A DNA stretch of 64,000 nucleotides from Prorocentrum cordatum (lineage: Eukaryota > Sar > Dinophyceae > Prorocentrales > Prorocentraceae). How positions within the stretch are numbered: the first letter of the stretch is position 1; each line of letters starts with the position of its first letter. Made by a program: the position numbers and the translations under genes. Shown in pieces: positions 30,845 through 42,651 of this stretch. The stretch covers positions 771,543-835,542 of the forward strand of contig CAUYUJ010018316.1 in NCBI GenBank assembly GCA_963575745.1, in the 5' to 3' direction. The notes beneath the pieces are model-generated. The model saw only the letters and a list, made by a program, of their open reading frames with translations. It searched no databases and had not been told where the DNA came from.

Positions 30845-31880
30845 TGTCCACCATTTCGGCACATCCCTCTCACGCTTCGTGGCCCCATAGGGAGCTCCAC
30901 CGAAGGCCCCAGCGACAGGGTTCGCATGCGTCCCCACGCCTATTCAGCACACAGCACACCCCTCACGAGAATCGTGGCCTCGTAAGGAGCTCCATCAGCG
31001 GCAGGGTCCACATGCGTCCCCCCGCTCATTTCGGCACACCCCTCATGAGGATCGCGGCCCCATAGGGAGCTCCACCGAAGGGCCCGGCGGCAGGGTCCAC
31101 ATGCGTCCCCCTGCCCATTTCAGCACACCCCTCACAAGGATCGTTCCCCCATAGGGAGCTCCAGCGAAGGACCCAATGGCAGTTTCCGCATGCGTCCCCC
31201 CCCGCCTATTTGGCACACCCCTCACAAGGATCGTTGCCCCATGGGGAGCTCCACCGAAGGCCCCAGCGGCAGGGTCCATATGCTTTTCCCCGTCCATTTC
31301 GGCATACCCCTCACCAGGATCGTGGCCCCATAGGGAGATCCACCGAAGGACCCAGCGGCAGGGTCCGCATGCGTCCCCTCGCCCATCTCAGCACACCCCT
31401 CACAAGGATCGTGGCACCTTATAGGGAGCTCCACCGAAGGCCCCAGTGGCAGGGTCCACATGCGTCCCCCCGCCCATTTCGGCACACCCCTCAGGAGGAT
31501 CGTGGCCCCATGGGGAGCTCCACCGAAGGGCCCGGCGGCAGGGTCCACATGCGTCCCCCTGACCATCTCGGCACACCCCTCACAAGGATCGTTCCCCCAT
31601 AGGGAGCTCCAGCGAAGGACCCAATGGCAGGGTCCACATGCGTCCCCCCGCCCATTTCGGCACACCCCTCATGAGAATCTTGCCCCATGGGGAGCTCCAC
31701 CGAAGGCCCCAGCGGCAGGGTCCACATGCGTCCCCCCGCCCATTTCGGCACACTCCTCAGGAGGATCGCTGCCCCAGAGGGAGCTCCATCGAAGGTCCCA
31801 GTGGCAGGGTCCGCATGCGTCCCCCCGCCCATTTTGGCACACCCTCACGAGGGTCGTGGCCCCATAGGGAGCCCGACCGA
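30845..31880. repeat. 89-bp tandem repeat, plus-orientation array
   Basis: About twelve units of 86-93 bases, each with CATTTCGGCACACCCCTCA, GATCGTGGCCCCATAGGGAG, CTCCACCGAAGGCCC and GGCAGGGTCCACATGCGTCC. The reverse complement of the same unit forms a second array at 42,843-43,285. Long frames here are artefacts. The preceding bases (30,527-30,844) hold CACCATCCCTGTAAAAAACA, also found near 32,665 and 59,620. Confidence 0.92.
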
Positions 31881-33470
31881 AAGCCGTACCCACAATGCGG
31901 TACTTACAATTGGATATGCTTCGGCCCTTCGCCAAGATATGTTTTTCTTTCCTGGGTAACGGTCGTTACCCGGGGGGGGATGGGGGCCCGGGCGGGAGGG
32001 TAACGGGAACGGCGGCCGCGGCGTGCACCCGCCAGGATGCTTCCGCGCCACCGGCGCATCCATCGCTTGTGTGCACAAGAACATGTAGCGGGGGGGCCAG
32101 CCCCCCGCCCAATACAATCGTCAGCGTCACCCGAGGAGGAGGGGGCCCGGGTAACAAGCGTGATCCTGGCGAGAAAAAAAGCTCGCATGCGCAAGGACCC
32201 CGCAACCACTCTGCATTCTTTTTTGGGCGAAGGCCGCGGGGGTGCCCGCAGACTGTCTACCACGCTGCGCGCGGGCCCACCGCCCCTGCCAAAAACACAG
32301 AACATTCGAAACCACATGGCGGGCTCCCGGGGCCCAAGCCGTACGCCACGCCGACCCGGCCACGTGCATCAGGCGCACCTGGTGCTGCGGCTCGGCTGTT
32401 GCTTCTGCGGCGGGAGGGCGGGTGGGACCGAGCTCGTCATTCGGGGTAGCTTTTTGGCCCCTCGTATTGTTGTACGCCCCGTCCCACTCCACCAACACAA
32501 CCATCACAACCAAGGCCAAGACCGACACTGCCACCCCTGTCGAAGACTACAACACATTCACGGTACCCCACAGTGTGGATCGTGTTCAGGCGCCCCACGA
32601 GAACCGTATTTCCATTGTGCTTTGACAGGAGCGGCGTGGGTGTTAGCATGTTGCCACACGTGTGCAAGCCCACCATCCCTGTCAAAAAAAAAACGCGAAA
32701 AGTCTACAATGTTGCAGAATGGAAACTAATTGTTTTTTTTCCGCGGGATGATTGGAGGTTTGGGACCGCAAGTGCGACTTGGAAAACAAATCCCCTCCCG
32801 CGGCGGCCAGTGTCGGGACTCCTGGGGATTCCTAGGCCTCCCCTTGGATTCCGAGGATGAGCGCGCAACCCCAAAGTCCGGTTGCACAATTCTCTGTCAG
32901 GGACGATACGGGCGCCCTCGCGCACCTGGCTGGCGTCTGCACCTCTTCCCGACGGTTGCCGACGGCGACCGTGCCCATGCTGACACCCGGACGTTACTCA
33001 ATTGTTGAGCGGGCGGGTTACTCAATTGTTGGGAGGGCGGGTTGTCATGAGCGAGACGGCTTACGGCTTGAGGATAGCTTGGTCCCATCCCCCTACATCC
33101 TCCCCTGAGAGGATACCGCATACATGGCAAAGCCGCTAAGGCCAGTCAAAGGCGCATCGAAGCGCTGTTCACCGTGGGCGTAGAAGTCTACCGCGACTTG
33201 TTGCAGCCTTGTGGACACCCCAGTGACGTGCTTGAGTCCCGACAGCTGGTGGGCCTCTTGCCACATAGTACATATTCGTCGTAGCTCCTACAAGCGGAAC
33301 GCTCAATGCCCGAACCTGGGCGCGGAGGGTGGTATATACACCCGCCCCCAGGCATGGACCACTCCCCCCGCGAGCGGTTAGAGTTTGCGAGAAGACACGC
33401 GATTGTCTTAGATAGCCAAAGAGGTGGCATCCGAGATCGCACAAGACAGCTCAGGTTGGCTCAATATGGT
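31881..33470. other. Stretch without a recognised gene
   Basis: Contains a small hairpin (GGGTAAC, GGTC, GTTACCC, about 31,954-31,973), CACCATCCCTGTCAAAAAAA near 32,665, and mixed sequence. No conserved protein on either strand. Confidence 0.5.
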
Positions 33471-33770
33471 TTTGAACATGCTTCCCAAAAACTGACAGAC
33501 CGACCAACGACGGCTCCAAGTGGCCGCGGAACCCTTGAGGCCTCAATCTGCCTCCATGATGGTTTGGTAACGCTCCAAAAAGGGGCCAGGAGGATCCTAT
33601 ACATAACCAAGAGCGCCCCAATAGCGCCCCAAGAGATGCCCAAACAATAATTTCTTGGTCCCCGGCGAGTGGGCGTAATATTCACGCCGCTCCCGTTCTT
33701 GATCGATGGCCCCCAAGATCGCCTCAAGAGGGCCCTCAAGGCCCCAAACACCAGATACGCAGCAACAGGA
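33471..33770. repeat. CCAAGA-type minisatellite, copy 2
   Basis: Degenerate units such as GCGCCCCAAGAGATGCCC and GGCCCCCAAGATCGCCTCAA. Same style as 12,130-12,640 and 60,330-61,160. Confidence 0.6.
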
Positions 33771-33979
33771 TGCACATGTTCGAGAAGGCATGCCGGGAGT
33801 CCCCCCTCAGCTACCCCCCAACCCCGGACCTCCCCTGCCCGAAGCCCATTTCCCCCTCCTCCCCTTTTTTCCCGCCCCTCGAAAGCTGCCCCCACCCCCG
33901 CCCCTCCCCGCCTTCGGGCTCCGGAAGCTATCCCCCCCTCCCCTCCCCGCTTTCTAAGGAGGGGGGTAGCTAAATGAAG

Positions 33980-36050
33980 GGGGGGGCTTGGAAGCCACCC
34001 CCCCATTTGGCTAAAGGAAGGGACGCCGAAGACCAAAAGAGCGCCGCAAACCAATAGATTGCCGAAAACAAAGAAGGGCCAACGAAAACCAAAACGGAGC
34101 CGAAATCCAGAGGCCCACCGACAACCAAAGGTGCGCCGAAAACCAAAAGGGCACCGACAGCCAAAAGGGCGCCGAAAACCAAAGGGTCGCCGAAAACCAA
34201 AAGAGCGACGAAAAGCAACGGGACGCCGAAAGCCAGAAGGCGCCAAACACCAAAAGAACACCGAAAAACAAGGAGGCACCTGAAAACAAAAAAAACTCCG
34301 AAAATCAACAGGGCGCCGAAAACCAACGATGCGCCAAAAACCAACAAAGCGCCGAAAACCAGAGCGGCGCCGAAAACCACGAAGGCGCCCAGAACCAAAG
34401 GAGCGCCGAAAACCAAAAGGGCGCCGAAAAACCAAGGCAGCGCAAGAAACCAACAAATGACGAAAACCAAAGACGCGCCAGACGCAAAAATAATCGCGGA
34501 AAGCAATGGATGCGACGGAAACCAAAAGGGCGCCACAAACCCAAAACGATACCAAAAAAAAGGGGCGCCGAAAACCCAAGGAGCGCCGAACACCAAAGGA
34601 GCGCCGAACACCCAAGTAGCGCCGAAAACCCAAAGGAGCACTGAAAACGAAAGGAGCGCCGAAAACCAACGATGCGCCGAAAACCAAAAGGTTGCCAATA
34701 ACTAAAGGGTCGCCGAAAACCAAATGGACGCCGAAAATTACAAAAGGCGCGCCAGAAACAACAGAAGCTCCGAAGAAGGACAGAGCGCCGAAAACAAAAG
34801 CCGAAAACCATAATGGCGCCGAAAACCGCAGGGGGGCCGCAAACCAAAGAGGCGCTGAAAACCAAAGAGGCGCCGAAAACTAACCATGCGCCGAACACCG
34901 AATGCCAAAAGCAGCGCCGAAACCCAAAGGGGCGCCGATAACCAAACGGGCGCCGAAAACCAAAAAGAGGCCAAAAACCAGAGCGGCGCCGAAAAAAAAC
35001 AGGGCGCTGAAAACCGAAGAGCGCCGAAGCCGAAAGGGCGCCGAAAACCACAAGGTCGCCGAACTTCAAAAAGACGCCGGAAACCACAGGGGCGCCGAAA
35101 ACCAACATGGCGCCGACAACCAAGAGGTCGACAAACATCGAAAGGGCACCAAAAACCAAAACGGTGACGAAAACCAAGGGAGCGCCGAAAACCGAAAGGA
35201 CGCCGATAAGCGAAAGGCGCCGAAAAGCAAAGGAGCGCCAAAACCACGAAGGCACCCAGAACCAAAGGAGCGCCGAAAACCAAAAGGGCGCCGAAAAACC
35301 AAGGCAGCGCACGACACCAACAAAGGAACCAAAAACGCGCCGAACTCAAAAAGAAACGCGTAAGGCAATGGATGCGCCGGAAACCAAAAGGGCGCCACAA
35401 ACCCAAAACGATACCGAAAACCAAAGGGGCGCCGAAAACTTAAGGAGCGCCGAAACCCAAAGGGGCGTCGAATTCCCAAGCAGCGCCGAAAACCAAGAGG
35501 AGCGCCGAAAACCAATGGGGCGCCGAAAACCAACGATGCACCGAAAACCAGAAGGGCGCCAATAACTAGAGGGCGCTTAAGGGCGCCGAGAATTACAAAA
35601 GGCACGCCGAAAACAACAGAAGCTCCGAAGAAGGACAGAGCGCCGAAAAAAAGCCGAAAACCATCATGGCGCCGAAAACCGCAGGGAGGCCGAAAACCAA
35701 GGGGCGCCGAAAACCAAAGAGGCGCCGAAAACTAACCATACGCCGAACACCAAATGCCAAAAGCAGCGCCGAAACCCAAAGGGGCGCCGATAACCAAAAG
35801 GGCGTCGAAAACCAAAGCATGCGCCGAAACCAAAAAGGCGCCGAAAACCAGAGCGGCGCCGAAAACAAACAGGGAGCCGAAAACCGAAGAGCGCTGAAGC
35901 CAAAAAGAGCGCCGAAAGGGTCGCCGAACTTCAAAAAGACACCAGAAACCACAGGGGCGCCGAAAACCAATAGGGCGCCGACAACCAAAAGGTCGCCAAC
36001 AACGACGGTGTCGCCGAAAACCAAGACGGTGCCAAAAACCAAAAAAAGAA
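33980..36050. repeat. 18-bp minisatellite with higher-order repeat
   Basis: More than 100 copies of about GCGCCGAAAACCAAAAGG. A block starting near 34,367 (CACGAAGGCGCCCAGAACCA) recurs near 35,246, giving a higher-order period of about 0.88 kb. Because 18 is a multiple of three, both strands stay open (KPKGAPKTK or FGFRRPFGF). I treat these frames as non-genic. G-rich/C-rich borders containing GTAGCT flank both ends. Confidence 0.92.
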
Positions 36051-36249
36051 AAGTAGCTTCAAAGCCCCCCCTTCAGCCAGGGCCCTACAGCTGGAAACGC
36101 CAACAGAAGGAAGGGAGCGGGGGGAGCTTCGGAAGCCCCTCCCTTTGGGAAAGGGAGCCCGGGCTTACCTCAGGCCCCGAAAAGGACCCCCCCAGCTACA
36201 ACATCCAAACAAAGGAGGGGGGGTAGCTTGGGAAACACCCCCCCACCCT

Positions 36250-37290
36250 TTGAAAGGGGAGCCCTTCAAGTAAGGAGTGTGCGACGGGCGCGCTCTTTCC
36301 TATGTCCGCTGCTGGGAAGAGTAAAAGGGAAACCAGTGACACCCTCCGCCGAGGACGGCTGTGAAGGGAAAGGCGCGTCTCTGGGCGAGCCGACGCACTC
36401 GGCTTGGCCGACCGCCGGCCCTTGCCGCCGGGGGGCAGAGGCAAGAGGGCTCTCGCCGCCGCCCGGAGCCGTAGAGGCGAGACCACCCGAACCGGAGGGT
36501 CACGCGCGGCGTTCGGGTGGAATCGCCACATCGCCAACGCCATGCCGCCGCCGCTTCGTCGCGAGGGGCCGCCGGGTCCAGGGTCGTCGGCGTCGTCGCC
36601 GAGGCCGTGGCCGTCGTTGCGTCGCTCAGCGCGGGGTCGCAGCAGGGGCCGACGTCGTCGGGGAAGGGCCGACGGCGGGTGGAGGAGGCGGCCTTCGACG
36701 TACACAGTGTCGGGGTCGTCGTCGTTGGCGTCGTCGTCAAGGGCGGCTCCGCCGTCGCGGGGGCCGCTGCCACGGCCGCTGGGGCCGCCGTGACCACCCC
36801 ACGCAGCCACCACCGCCGCCGCAACACCGTGCCGGCGGCGGAGGAGAAGGTGCCGCAAGGGTGCCGCTGGGACCGAGGTGGCCGCCCTGGGCCGCCGCGT
36901 CGCTGTCTTCGGGGCCAGGGCCGTCGGCGTCGTCGCCAGGGCTGCGGGCGGTCGTCGCGTCGCCCGGCGCGGGGTCGCACCGGGGGCCTCGAGGACGGAT
37001 CCGTCGTCTGGGGAGGGGCCGTCGGCGTTGGGCGGGAGGAGGTCGTTGGCGTCCACGTCGTCGGGGTCGTCAGGGGCGGCGTCGCCGTCACGGAGGCCGC
37101 CGCCAGGACCACTGGTGCCGCCGTGACCACCCCACGCAGCCACCACCGCCGCCGTCACGCCACGCCGCCAGCGCTTCGTCGGAGGGCTGTTACCGAGTCG
37201 CCGCGGGGACCGTGGTCGCCGTCCTGGGGCCGCGGCGCGGTCGTCGCCGCGGACAGGGCTGTCGCTGCGTCGTCGGGCACGGGGTCGCAG
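36250..37290. repeat. GC-rich tandem repeat of about 330 bp
   Basis: Two and a half units. GTGACCACCCCACGCAGCCA recurs at about 36,790 and 37,123, and GGGTCGCAGCAGGGG/GGGTCGCACCGGGGG at matching places. The unit length is close to a multiple of three, so frames of 437 codons (plus) and 375 codons (minus) stay open. Both are low-complexity and match no family I know. A gene with internal repeats is possible but unsupported. Confidence 0.6.
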
Positions 37291-37294
37291 CACT

Positions 37295-37430
37295 GCCCCC
37301 AAGAGAGCTCCAAGAAGCCCCAAGCTCTTTCAGAGTTGCCCCAAGAAGGCCGCACAGTGGCCCCAAGAGAGCCACAAAAGCCTCCAAAATGGCCCCAGTA
37401 AGCTGCCAAGAAGCTCCCATATCGAAAGAT
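37295..37430. repeat. CCAAGA-type minisatellite, copy 3
   Basis: Units such as GCCCCAAGAGAGCTCCAAGA. Same family as copies 1, 2 and 4. Confidence 0.6.
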
Positions 37431-38214
37431 CCGCGAAGGCGTTTATTGTTCACTCGTGGGTCTGCTCAGGCGGATCCCGAGCTTCGGTTTGACGGCTGGC
37501 TCCCCCTCTTTCCTTCGCTTCTTGCGCCAGCACTCCTGTGATCAAGACAGCTCGTCCTGGCATCGTGTTCGGATGCCCTGGTCAGGGGATTTTTTTGGTT
37601 GGACGGCTCGAAGGACAGATCCAGTGAGCGGGATGAACGTCTGGGCCACAGAGCGAGATAATTGGCTGCAGAGGCACGTAGGCCGCTGTAGCGAGTGCAC
37701 ATGCCAGGGCTGGTCAGGGGATACGCGAAGCGTCAAGAATTTGTTGAGATGTTGGAGGCCTGGAAATGGGCACCAACACCAACACAGGAGGTTGCCTCCA
37801 CAGGGGTAAGATGATCCCAGATGAGCATCTTGCCTCGGTGAAGGCACACCGCAGACCTTGGTGCTGGTATTAACCTCCAGGCCTCCGAAGATGGGGCCAC
37901 TCGCGACAATCGAGCAGATCCGTAGCTGTGTGCGACCTTCCTCCTTCATAGCTCAGCCACGCCGCATCCACAGAGCCAGGCATCTGTCGGCGACTCCGAA
38001 AGGTGTGGTTTGCAAAGGGTGTGGTTTGCAACCGGCACCCTGGGGAACATCCTGGGGGGCACCCTGGGGGGCGCGCGGGGACCTCGATAGAGTTCTCCCG
38101 CGCCCCGAGGAGGCCCGACGAGGACAGGTCGTGCCACCCAGGCCCCAACGGTGCCGATCGCAAGCCACACCCCGGCGTAACCATACCCTTTGTAGTCGCC
38201 GAATCTGGTCCAAG
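37431..38214. other. Stretch without a recognised gene
   Basis: Mixed sequence. Near 38,000-38,080 a short CACCCTGGGGAACATCCTGG duplication and a doubled GTGTGGTTTGCAA occur. These follow the point where the methyltransferase-like gene loses recognisable sequence. Confidence 0.5.
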
Positions 38215-38219
38215 CGGTC

Positions 38220-39420
38220 CATGAGCGCAGCCCCCCCCAGGACCTCCACGCCCCTCCCGAGCAGGGCGGCGGCCACGTGCGCCTCGAGCGCATCCTCGAG
38301 CGCGACGGCGATTGGAAAGGTACCGACTGTTTCCAGTGCTCGCGATACAGGGAGCAGCTTGCTTCCCTCCAGCACCAGGACGCGCCCGTCAGCTCCCACG
38401 GCGGATGCGAACGCGGCTGCCGAGAACTCGACGGCCCTCCCAACGGGACTCTGCGGGACGCCCCCCCTCAGACCACGGCCAAGCGTCCACGCATGCCCGG
38501 GGTGGTACACCGAATGGAGGCCGTGTGGAGCCGGTGCGCGCTGGCAAGCTGCGTGGACGTCTGCGCTCCCCTGGACGACAAAAGCAGCCGTCACCATCGC
38601 AGCGGGCGCCCTATAGGAAACGACGCCCACGAGTTCCACGGTCTGCCCGGCGGCAGCGGCGGCAGCACGCACACACACAATCAGCGAATCTGCCAGCTCA
38701 CCATCATAAATTTGAGCAGCGCCACGCTCTGCCAGTGTTATGGACAGCAACGCCCCAGGGGCCAGAAGCTCCTTTTCAAACAGGCGAGCAATGTCGCTCT
38801 GACGCTGATGGCCAACTACAGACGCAAGCGTTCCACAATAATCAAGCCAAACGAATCCGAAAGTGCCATGCCAACCATGTGATATCAAGCTCTTTGAAAA
38901 CTTGTACTTGTCGGTTCGCAGGGTTCCAAAACCGCCCAAGTCAGCAATCAAGTCATGCGATGTTGCAGGGAAAGCGTGTATGCCAGGCACAGCTTCTGCA
39001 ATCGCTTTGCACTCAAGAGGGCACGGATTGGGAACGACGGTCGTGGAGGGCCGTGCGCGCGCATCCGTCGCGGCAAGCGCCGACCAAGTCCTCACGTCTC
39101 GGGTCTCCAAGAGAAGGCTCCACAGTGGGTCCTGGCCAATAGGTGCTGTGGAAGCCGAAAGGCTCGCTAGCCAGGCATTCCCGGAGGCCCAGAAGCTGGA
39201 GCCGACGGCATCGCTAGGGGCGACTCCGCAAGGAGAAGATGGTCCCAGATGCTGGCGCCGACAGCAGCACTGGGGCCGCCCAACGCCTTGACCGAGCCAT
39301 CTTCCCGACGGATGCGACCGCCAATGTTGCGTCCGTCCCAGACCGCCGACGCCATGATTTTTTTACGGCGTCGATCCCCCAATGGTCTCGACCCTGCCCG
39401 GGACTGGGCTTTCATCCTGA
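38220..39420 (-). pseudogene. Two-domain methyltransferase-like gene, apparently truncated
   Basis: The best host-gene candidate. Reading down, an upstream segment (about 39,360-39,190) reads DGRNIGGRIRREDGSVKALG and IWDHLLLAESPLAM. In the next frame come PLWSLLLETRDVRTWSAL, VVPNPCPLECKAIAEAVPG and HAFPATSHDLIADL, then FGFVWLDYCGTLASVV, LLAPGALLSITLAERGAAQI and VVSYRAPAAMVTAAFVV. This layout fits a Rossmann/SAM-methyltransferase-like fold (LE, VPNP, LDYCGT). A second unit then begins with GRVLVLEGSKLLPVSRALET and VALEDALEAHVAAAL, resembling the start of the first, but it runs into repeat-like sequence at about 38,215. The frame change near 39,180 could be an intron or a frameshift. Substrate unknown. 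Confidence 0.5.
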
Positions 39421-39545
39421 ATCGTAATTTGACTGTCCCGAGGTTCAGTAAGGGCCCTCCACGGCCGAAAATAGCGCAAACCCTCCCGTCGTGATTTGAT
39501 CATGACTGGAGGGGGTCTGGGGAAACCAACAACTCCCCGGACCTC
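39355..39545. repeat. Dispersed GC-rich repeat family, member 2
   Basis: Similar to 58,440-58,640: CATGATTT, ACG.CGTCGA.CCCC, GGTCTCGACCC, CC.GGAC.GGC and a TGAATC...GTCCCGA succession. Confidence 0.6.
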
Positions 39546-40394
39546 TCCTGGGGTGCGTTCGGACCAGGATTTCGAGGCCAATCCAGCGGGGGCAACGAGG
39601 GCCTCCCAGGAGGCCAATCAAAAGGCGAAGCCGAGGCTAAAGCGGTATGGGTGCCGTTTCCTCCCTTGGATGTTGGTGTCGGCGTAAGCTTTTAGTTGAG
39701 CAGGGACCGACCGTCCCGCCGTTCCTAGGGGCCTACCACACCATGTTCTTAGAACCCAGAAACGCTCTAATAACAAAAACAATATTCTTATAAACACGCA
39801 GTGTCAAAACACGACAGTCTCAGCCAGAAATGCTCTAAGAACACTTTATGCAGACCACAAGAAGGCTCTCAGAACGTTCTTCGGTGGGCCTAGGAGCGAG
39901 CCCAGACGCTCCGCCACTGCTCGATCCAGGCCGCCGATATTCACAGCCGCTTTGGCCACCTGGTGCTCGCTGCTCGCGGAGGCTCCCCGGTACTCGCCGG
40001 CGGCCCGCCGTCGGCCGCGCGTGCCACGCCGCGCCTCGCCGTCGGCGGAGCCGGAGGCCGTGGTCTTAGCCGCATCGCCTGCGGCCGCGGCTGCCTACGC
40101 ACAGGAGCTCTCACGGCACCAGCCTCGCAGACGCGCTGCAGCGGACTTGTGCGCAGGTGTCTGTCAGTGCAACATCGGACGCGCAGAGACACACTAATAC
40201 TACATGTCCTCCTCGGAGGCGCGCGTCCAACCCGATCATACAATGTAAACATATTGTAGTATATCGTAACCCGAGCGGTGTGGCCATAGAGCACCCGCCA
40301 CGACGCATATACTAGAAGATTTCTCGGTGCGCGCGTCGCCCCTGGGGGGCGACGCACACATAGTATGAGAATGTCGGGGCGACGCCGATGTCAA
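39546..40394. other. Stretch without a recognised gene, one dispersed repeat
   Basis: About 39,830-39,940 is similar to 44,885-45,035 (AGAACAC..., GCAGA.CAC.AGA.GGCTCT, CGCCACTGCT). GC-rich sequence follows at 39,950-40,130. No conserved protein. Confidence 0.5.
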
Positions 40395-40480
40395 TGGAAC
40401 ACCTCGAAACGGCGAGCGAAAAACGAAGTGAGCTTCACTCACGTGGATGTTTTCTTGTCTTCATTCTGTCCAAACAAAAA
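40395..40480. repeat. Dispersed repeat, copy 2
   Basis: Partner of 24,050-24,140 (GGCGAGCGAAAAACGAAGT, TTCAC, GATGTTTTCTTGTCTTCATT). Confidence 0.75.
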
Positions 40481-40924
40481 ACCACGCTCTGCGGTGTTGG
40501 CGCCATGGGAGCTCTGCTGTGGAGGAACAAGCAGACTGCAACAGCAGAAACCGTTACCCGTCGGTCCGAAGAATTGGGTACGGTCGGACCTAAGCCAGAA
40601 GAACATCCCTCAAGAACACGAGACCCTCGGCCGGCCAGAACACACAGAACATCCGAGGGCACCGTCCCCCAGGATGCACAAAAACATCAAACAAGCACGA
40701 ATAACATCAGTGGACTCTCCCCGGACCGCCCTCGATCTGAGACCTTGGTCCGAGTGTACGTAGAAGCATACAGTAGGAAACCGTTGGAAATATATTGGGT
40801 TTCCGCCCGCCACCCAAAGATGAAGGAAAAGGGAAACCCACTCGATCGTTGAAGTGGGAAGGCGCCTAAAAGTAGATTGGATTCCAAGGATCCAAAACTG
40901 TCTACTTTCAACGACTGACGAGTA
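40481..40924. other. Stretch without a recognised gene
   Basis: Mixed sequence. From about 40,855 to 40,915 it resembles the interior of the 28,114-28,462 foldback element. Confidence 0.5.
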
Positions 40925-41075
40925 GAGATCCTGGCGGATTTCCTTGGATCCGCGCTTGACCCCCCTCCCTGTCGCGCGGAGCGCGCCAAGGGGCGGCGCC
41001 GGAGACGTAGCCAGGAGTGTCCAGCGCAAGTCCAAGAAATGCCGAAACGAAAATTATATGTATGCCGTTGTTTGT
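40925..41075. mobile_element. MITE-like element, diverged member
   Basis: Contains GGCGGATTTCCTTGGATCCG, GCGCGGAGCGCGCCAAGGGG and ends AAAATTATATGTATGCC. These are the same blocks as the clear copy at 43,466-43,630, but the left end is missing or diverged. Confidence 0.5.
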
Positions 41076-41521
41076 TCTTCAATGGTGCCTTCGCACAGAG
41101 CTCTGCTGCAACCGTAGGGTTCGTGTAAGCATCGCGTCTTGGCAAAATCGCTGCAATCATCGCGCACCGTGCCAGTAGCTACGGGGCGCAGAGCCGACGC
41201 TGATACATCCTAGCTTGTGCCACAGCGGCTACGGATGCCCAGGAGAAGAGAGGTTTACGACGAGGAGCAGCAGCAACAGGATGACGGACAGGAGGGGAAA
41301 GAAGGAAAGAGAGGCGACATGTCCAGCTGAGCTTCCGTGGTAACGCCACGTTTTTGATGGCGTGCGCAATGATGACGCGCGCACGTGCTGACAAGACAAC
41401 GCGACCCGGACAACCTCTTGAACAACCCCGCAAGGATCCAGACAACCACCCTGGGACACCCCCCCTGGACAAGCCTCCAATTCCCATAAGATGCAAAACG
41501 ACGGGAGAGGAAGAGAAGAAG
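41076..41521. other. Stretch without a recognised gene
   Basis: Mixed sequence containing the possible SL relict at 41,214-41,235. A minus-strand frame beginning near 41,160 (MIAAILPRRDAYTNPTVAAE) is short and runs into the MITE-like repeat. Confidence 0.4.
41214..41235 (-). other. Possible third spliced-leader relict (diverged)
   Basis: The plus strand reads CTTGTGCCACAG then CGGCTACGGA, the reverse complement of DinoSL with four mismatches in the 21 fixed positions. The sense strand has pyrimidine-rich sequence (CCTCTCTTCTCCTGG) just upstream, as at the other two sites. No retroelement frame could be recognised downstream. Confidence 0.45.
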
Positions 41522-42616
41522 AACGCGTGCGCGTGTGCGCGTGTGCGCGTGTGCGCGCGTGTATGCGTGTGTGCGTGTGTGCGTGTGTGCGTGTGTGCGT
41601 GTGTGCGTGTGTGCGTGTGTGCGTGTGTGCGTGTGTGCGTGTGTGCGTGTGTGCGTGTGTGCGTGTGTGCGTCTGTTCGCTCTCGCACCGCCGACCAACA
41701 AAAAGTGTGTGCGTGTGTGCGTGTGTGCGTGTGTGCGTGTGTGCGTGTGTGCGTGTGTGCGTGTGCGCGCGTGTGCGCGTGTGCGCGTGCGCGCATGCAC
41801 GCGTGCGCGCGTGTGCGCGTGTGCGCGTGTGCGCGTGTGCGTGTGCGCGCGTGCGCGCGTGCACGCGCGTGCGTGTGCGTGTGCGTGTGCGTGTGCGTGT
41901 GCGTGTGCTTGTGCGTGTGCGTGTGCGTGTGCGTGTGCGTGTGCGTGTGCGTGTGCATGAGCGCGTGCGTGTGCGTGCGTGGGTGGGTAAACGGCTGTGT
42001 GTGTGTGTGCGTGTGCGTGTGCGTGCGCGTGTGCGTGCGCGTGCGTGCGCGTGCGCGTGTGCGCGTGTGGCGTGTGCGTGGTGTGCGTGCGTGCGTGGGT
42101 GGGTGGGTGGTGTGGGTGTGCGTGTGGGTGTGGGTGTGGTGTGGGTATGGGTGTGGGTGTGGGTGTGCGGGTGTGCGGTGTGTGCGGTGTGTGCGGGTGT
42201 GCGTGTGCGTGTGTGTGTGTGCGTGTGTGCGCGTGTGTGCGTGTGTGCGTGTGGTGTGTGTGTGCGTGTGTGCGTGTGTGCGTGTGTGCGTGTGTGCGTG
42301 TGTGGCGTGTGTGTGCGTGTGCGTGCGTGTGCGTGTGCGTGTGTGTGCGTGTGCGTGTGCGTGTGCGTGTGCGTGTGCGTGTGCGTGTGCGTGTGCGTGT
42401 GCGTGTGCGTGTGCGTGTGCGTGTGCGTGTGCGTGTGCGTGTGCGTGTGCGTGTGCGTGTGCGTGTGCGTGTGCGTGTGCGTGTGCGTGTGCGTGTGCGT
42501 GTGCGTGTGCGTGTGCGTGTGCGTGTGCGTGTGCGTGTGCGTGTGCGTGTGCGTGTGCGTGTGCGTGTGCGTGTGCGTGTGCGTGTGCGTGTGCGTGTGC
42601 GTGTGCGTGCGCGCGC

Positions 42617-42651
<35 letters not shown>

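Noticed and set aside
31954-31975. GGGTAAC...GTTACCC hairpin as a terminator
   Set aside because: Short isolated stem with no gene upstream. Intrinsic terminators of this kind are not expected in this genome.
36196-37541. 437-codon plus and 375-codon minus frames as genes
   Set aside because: Both are low-complexity readings of a GC-rich tandem repeat of about 330 bp. Neither shows a recognisable domain.
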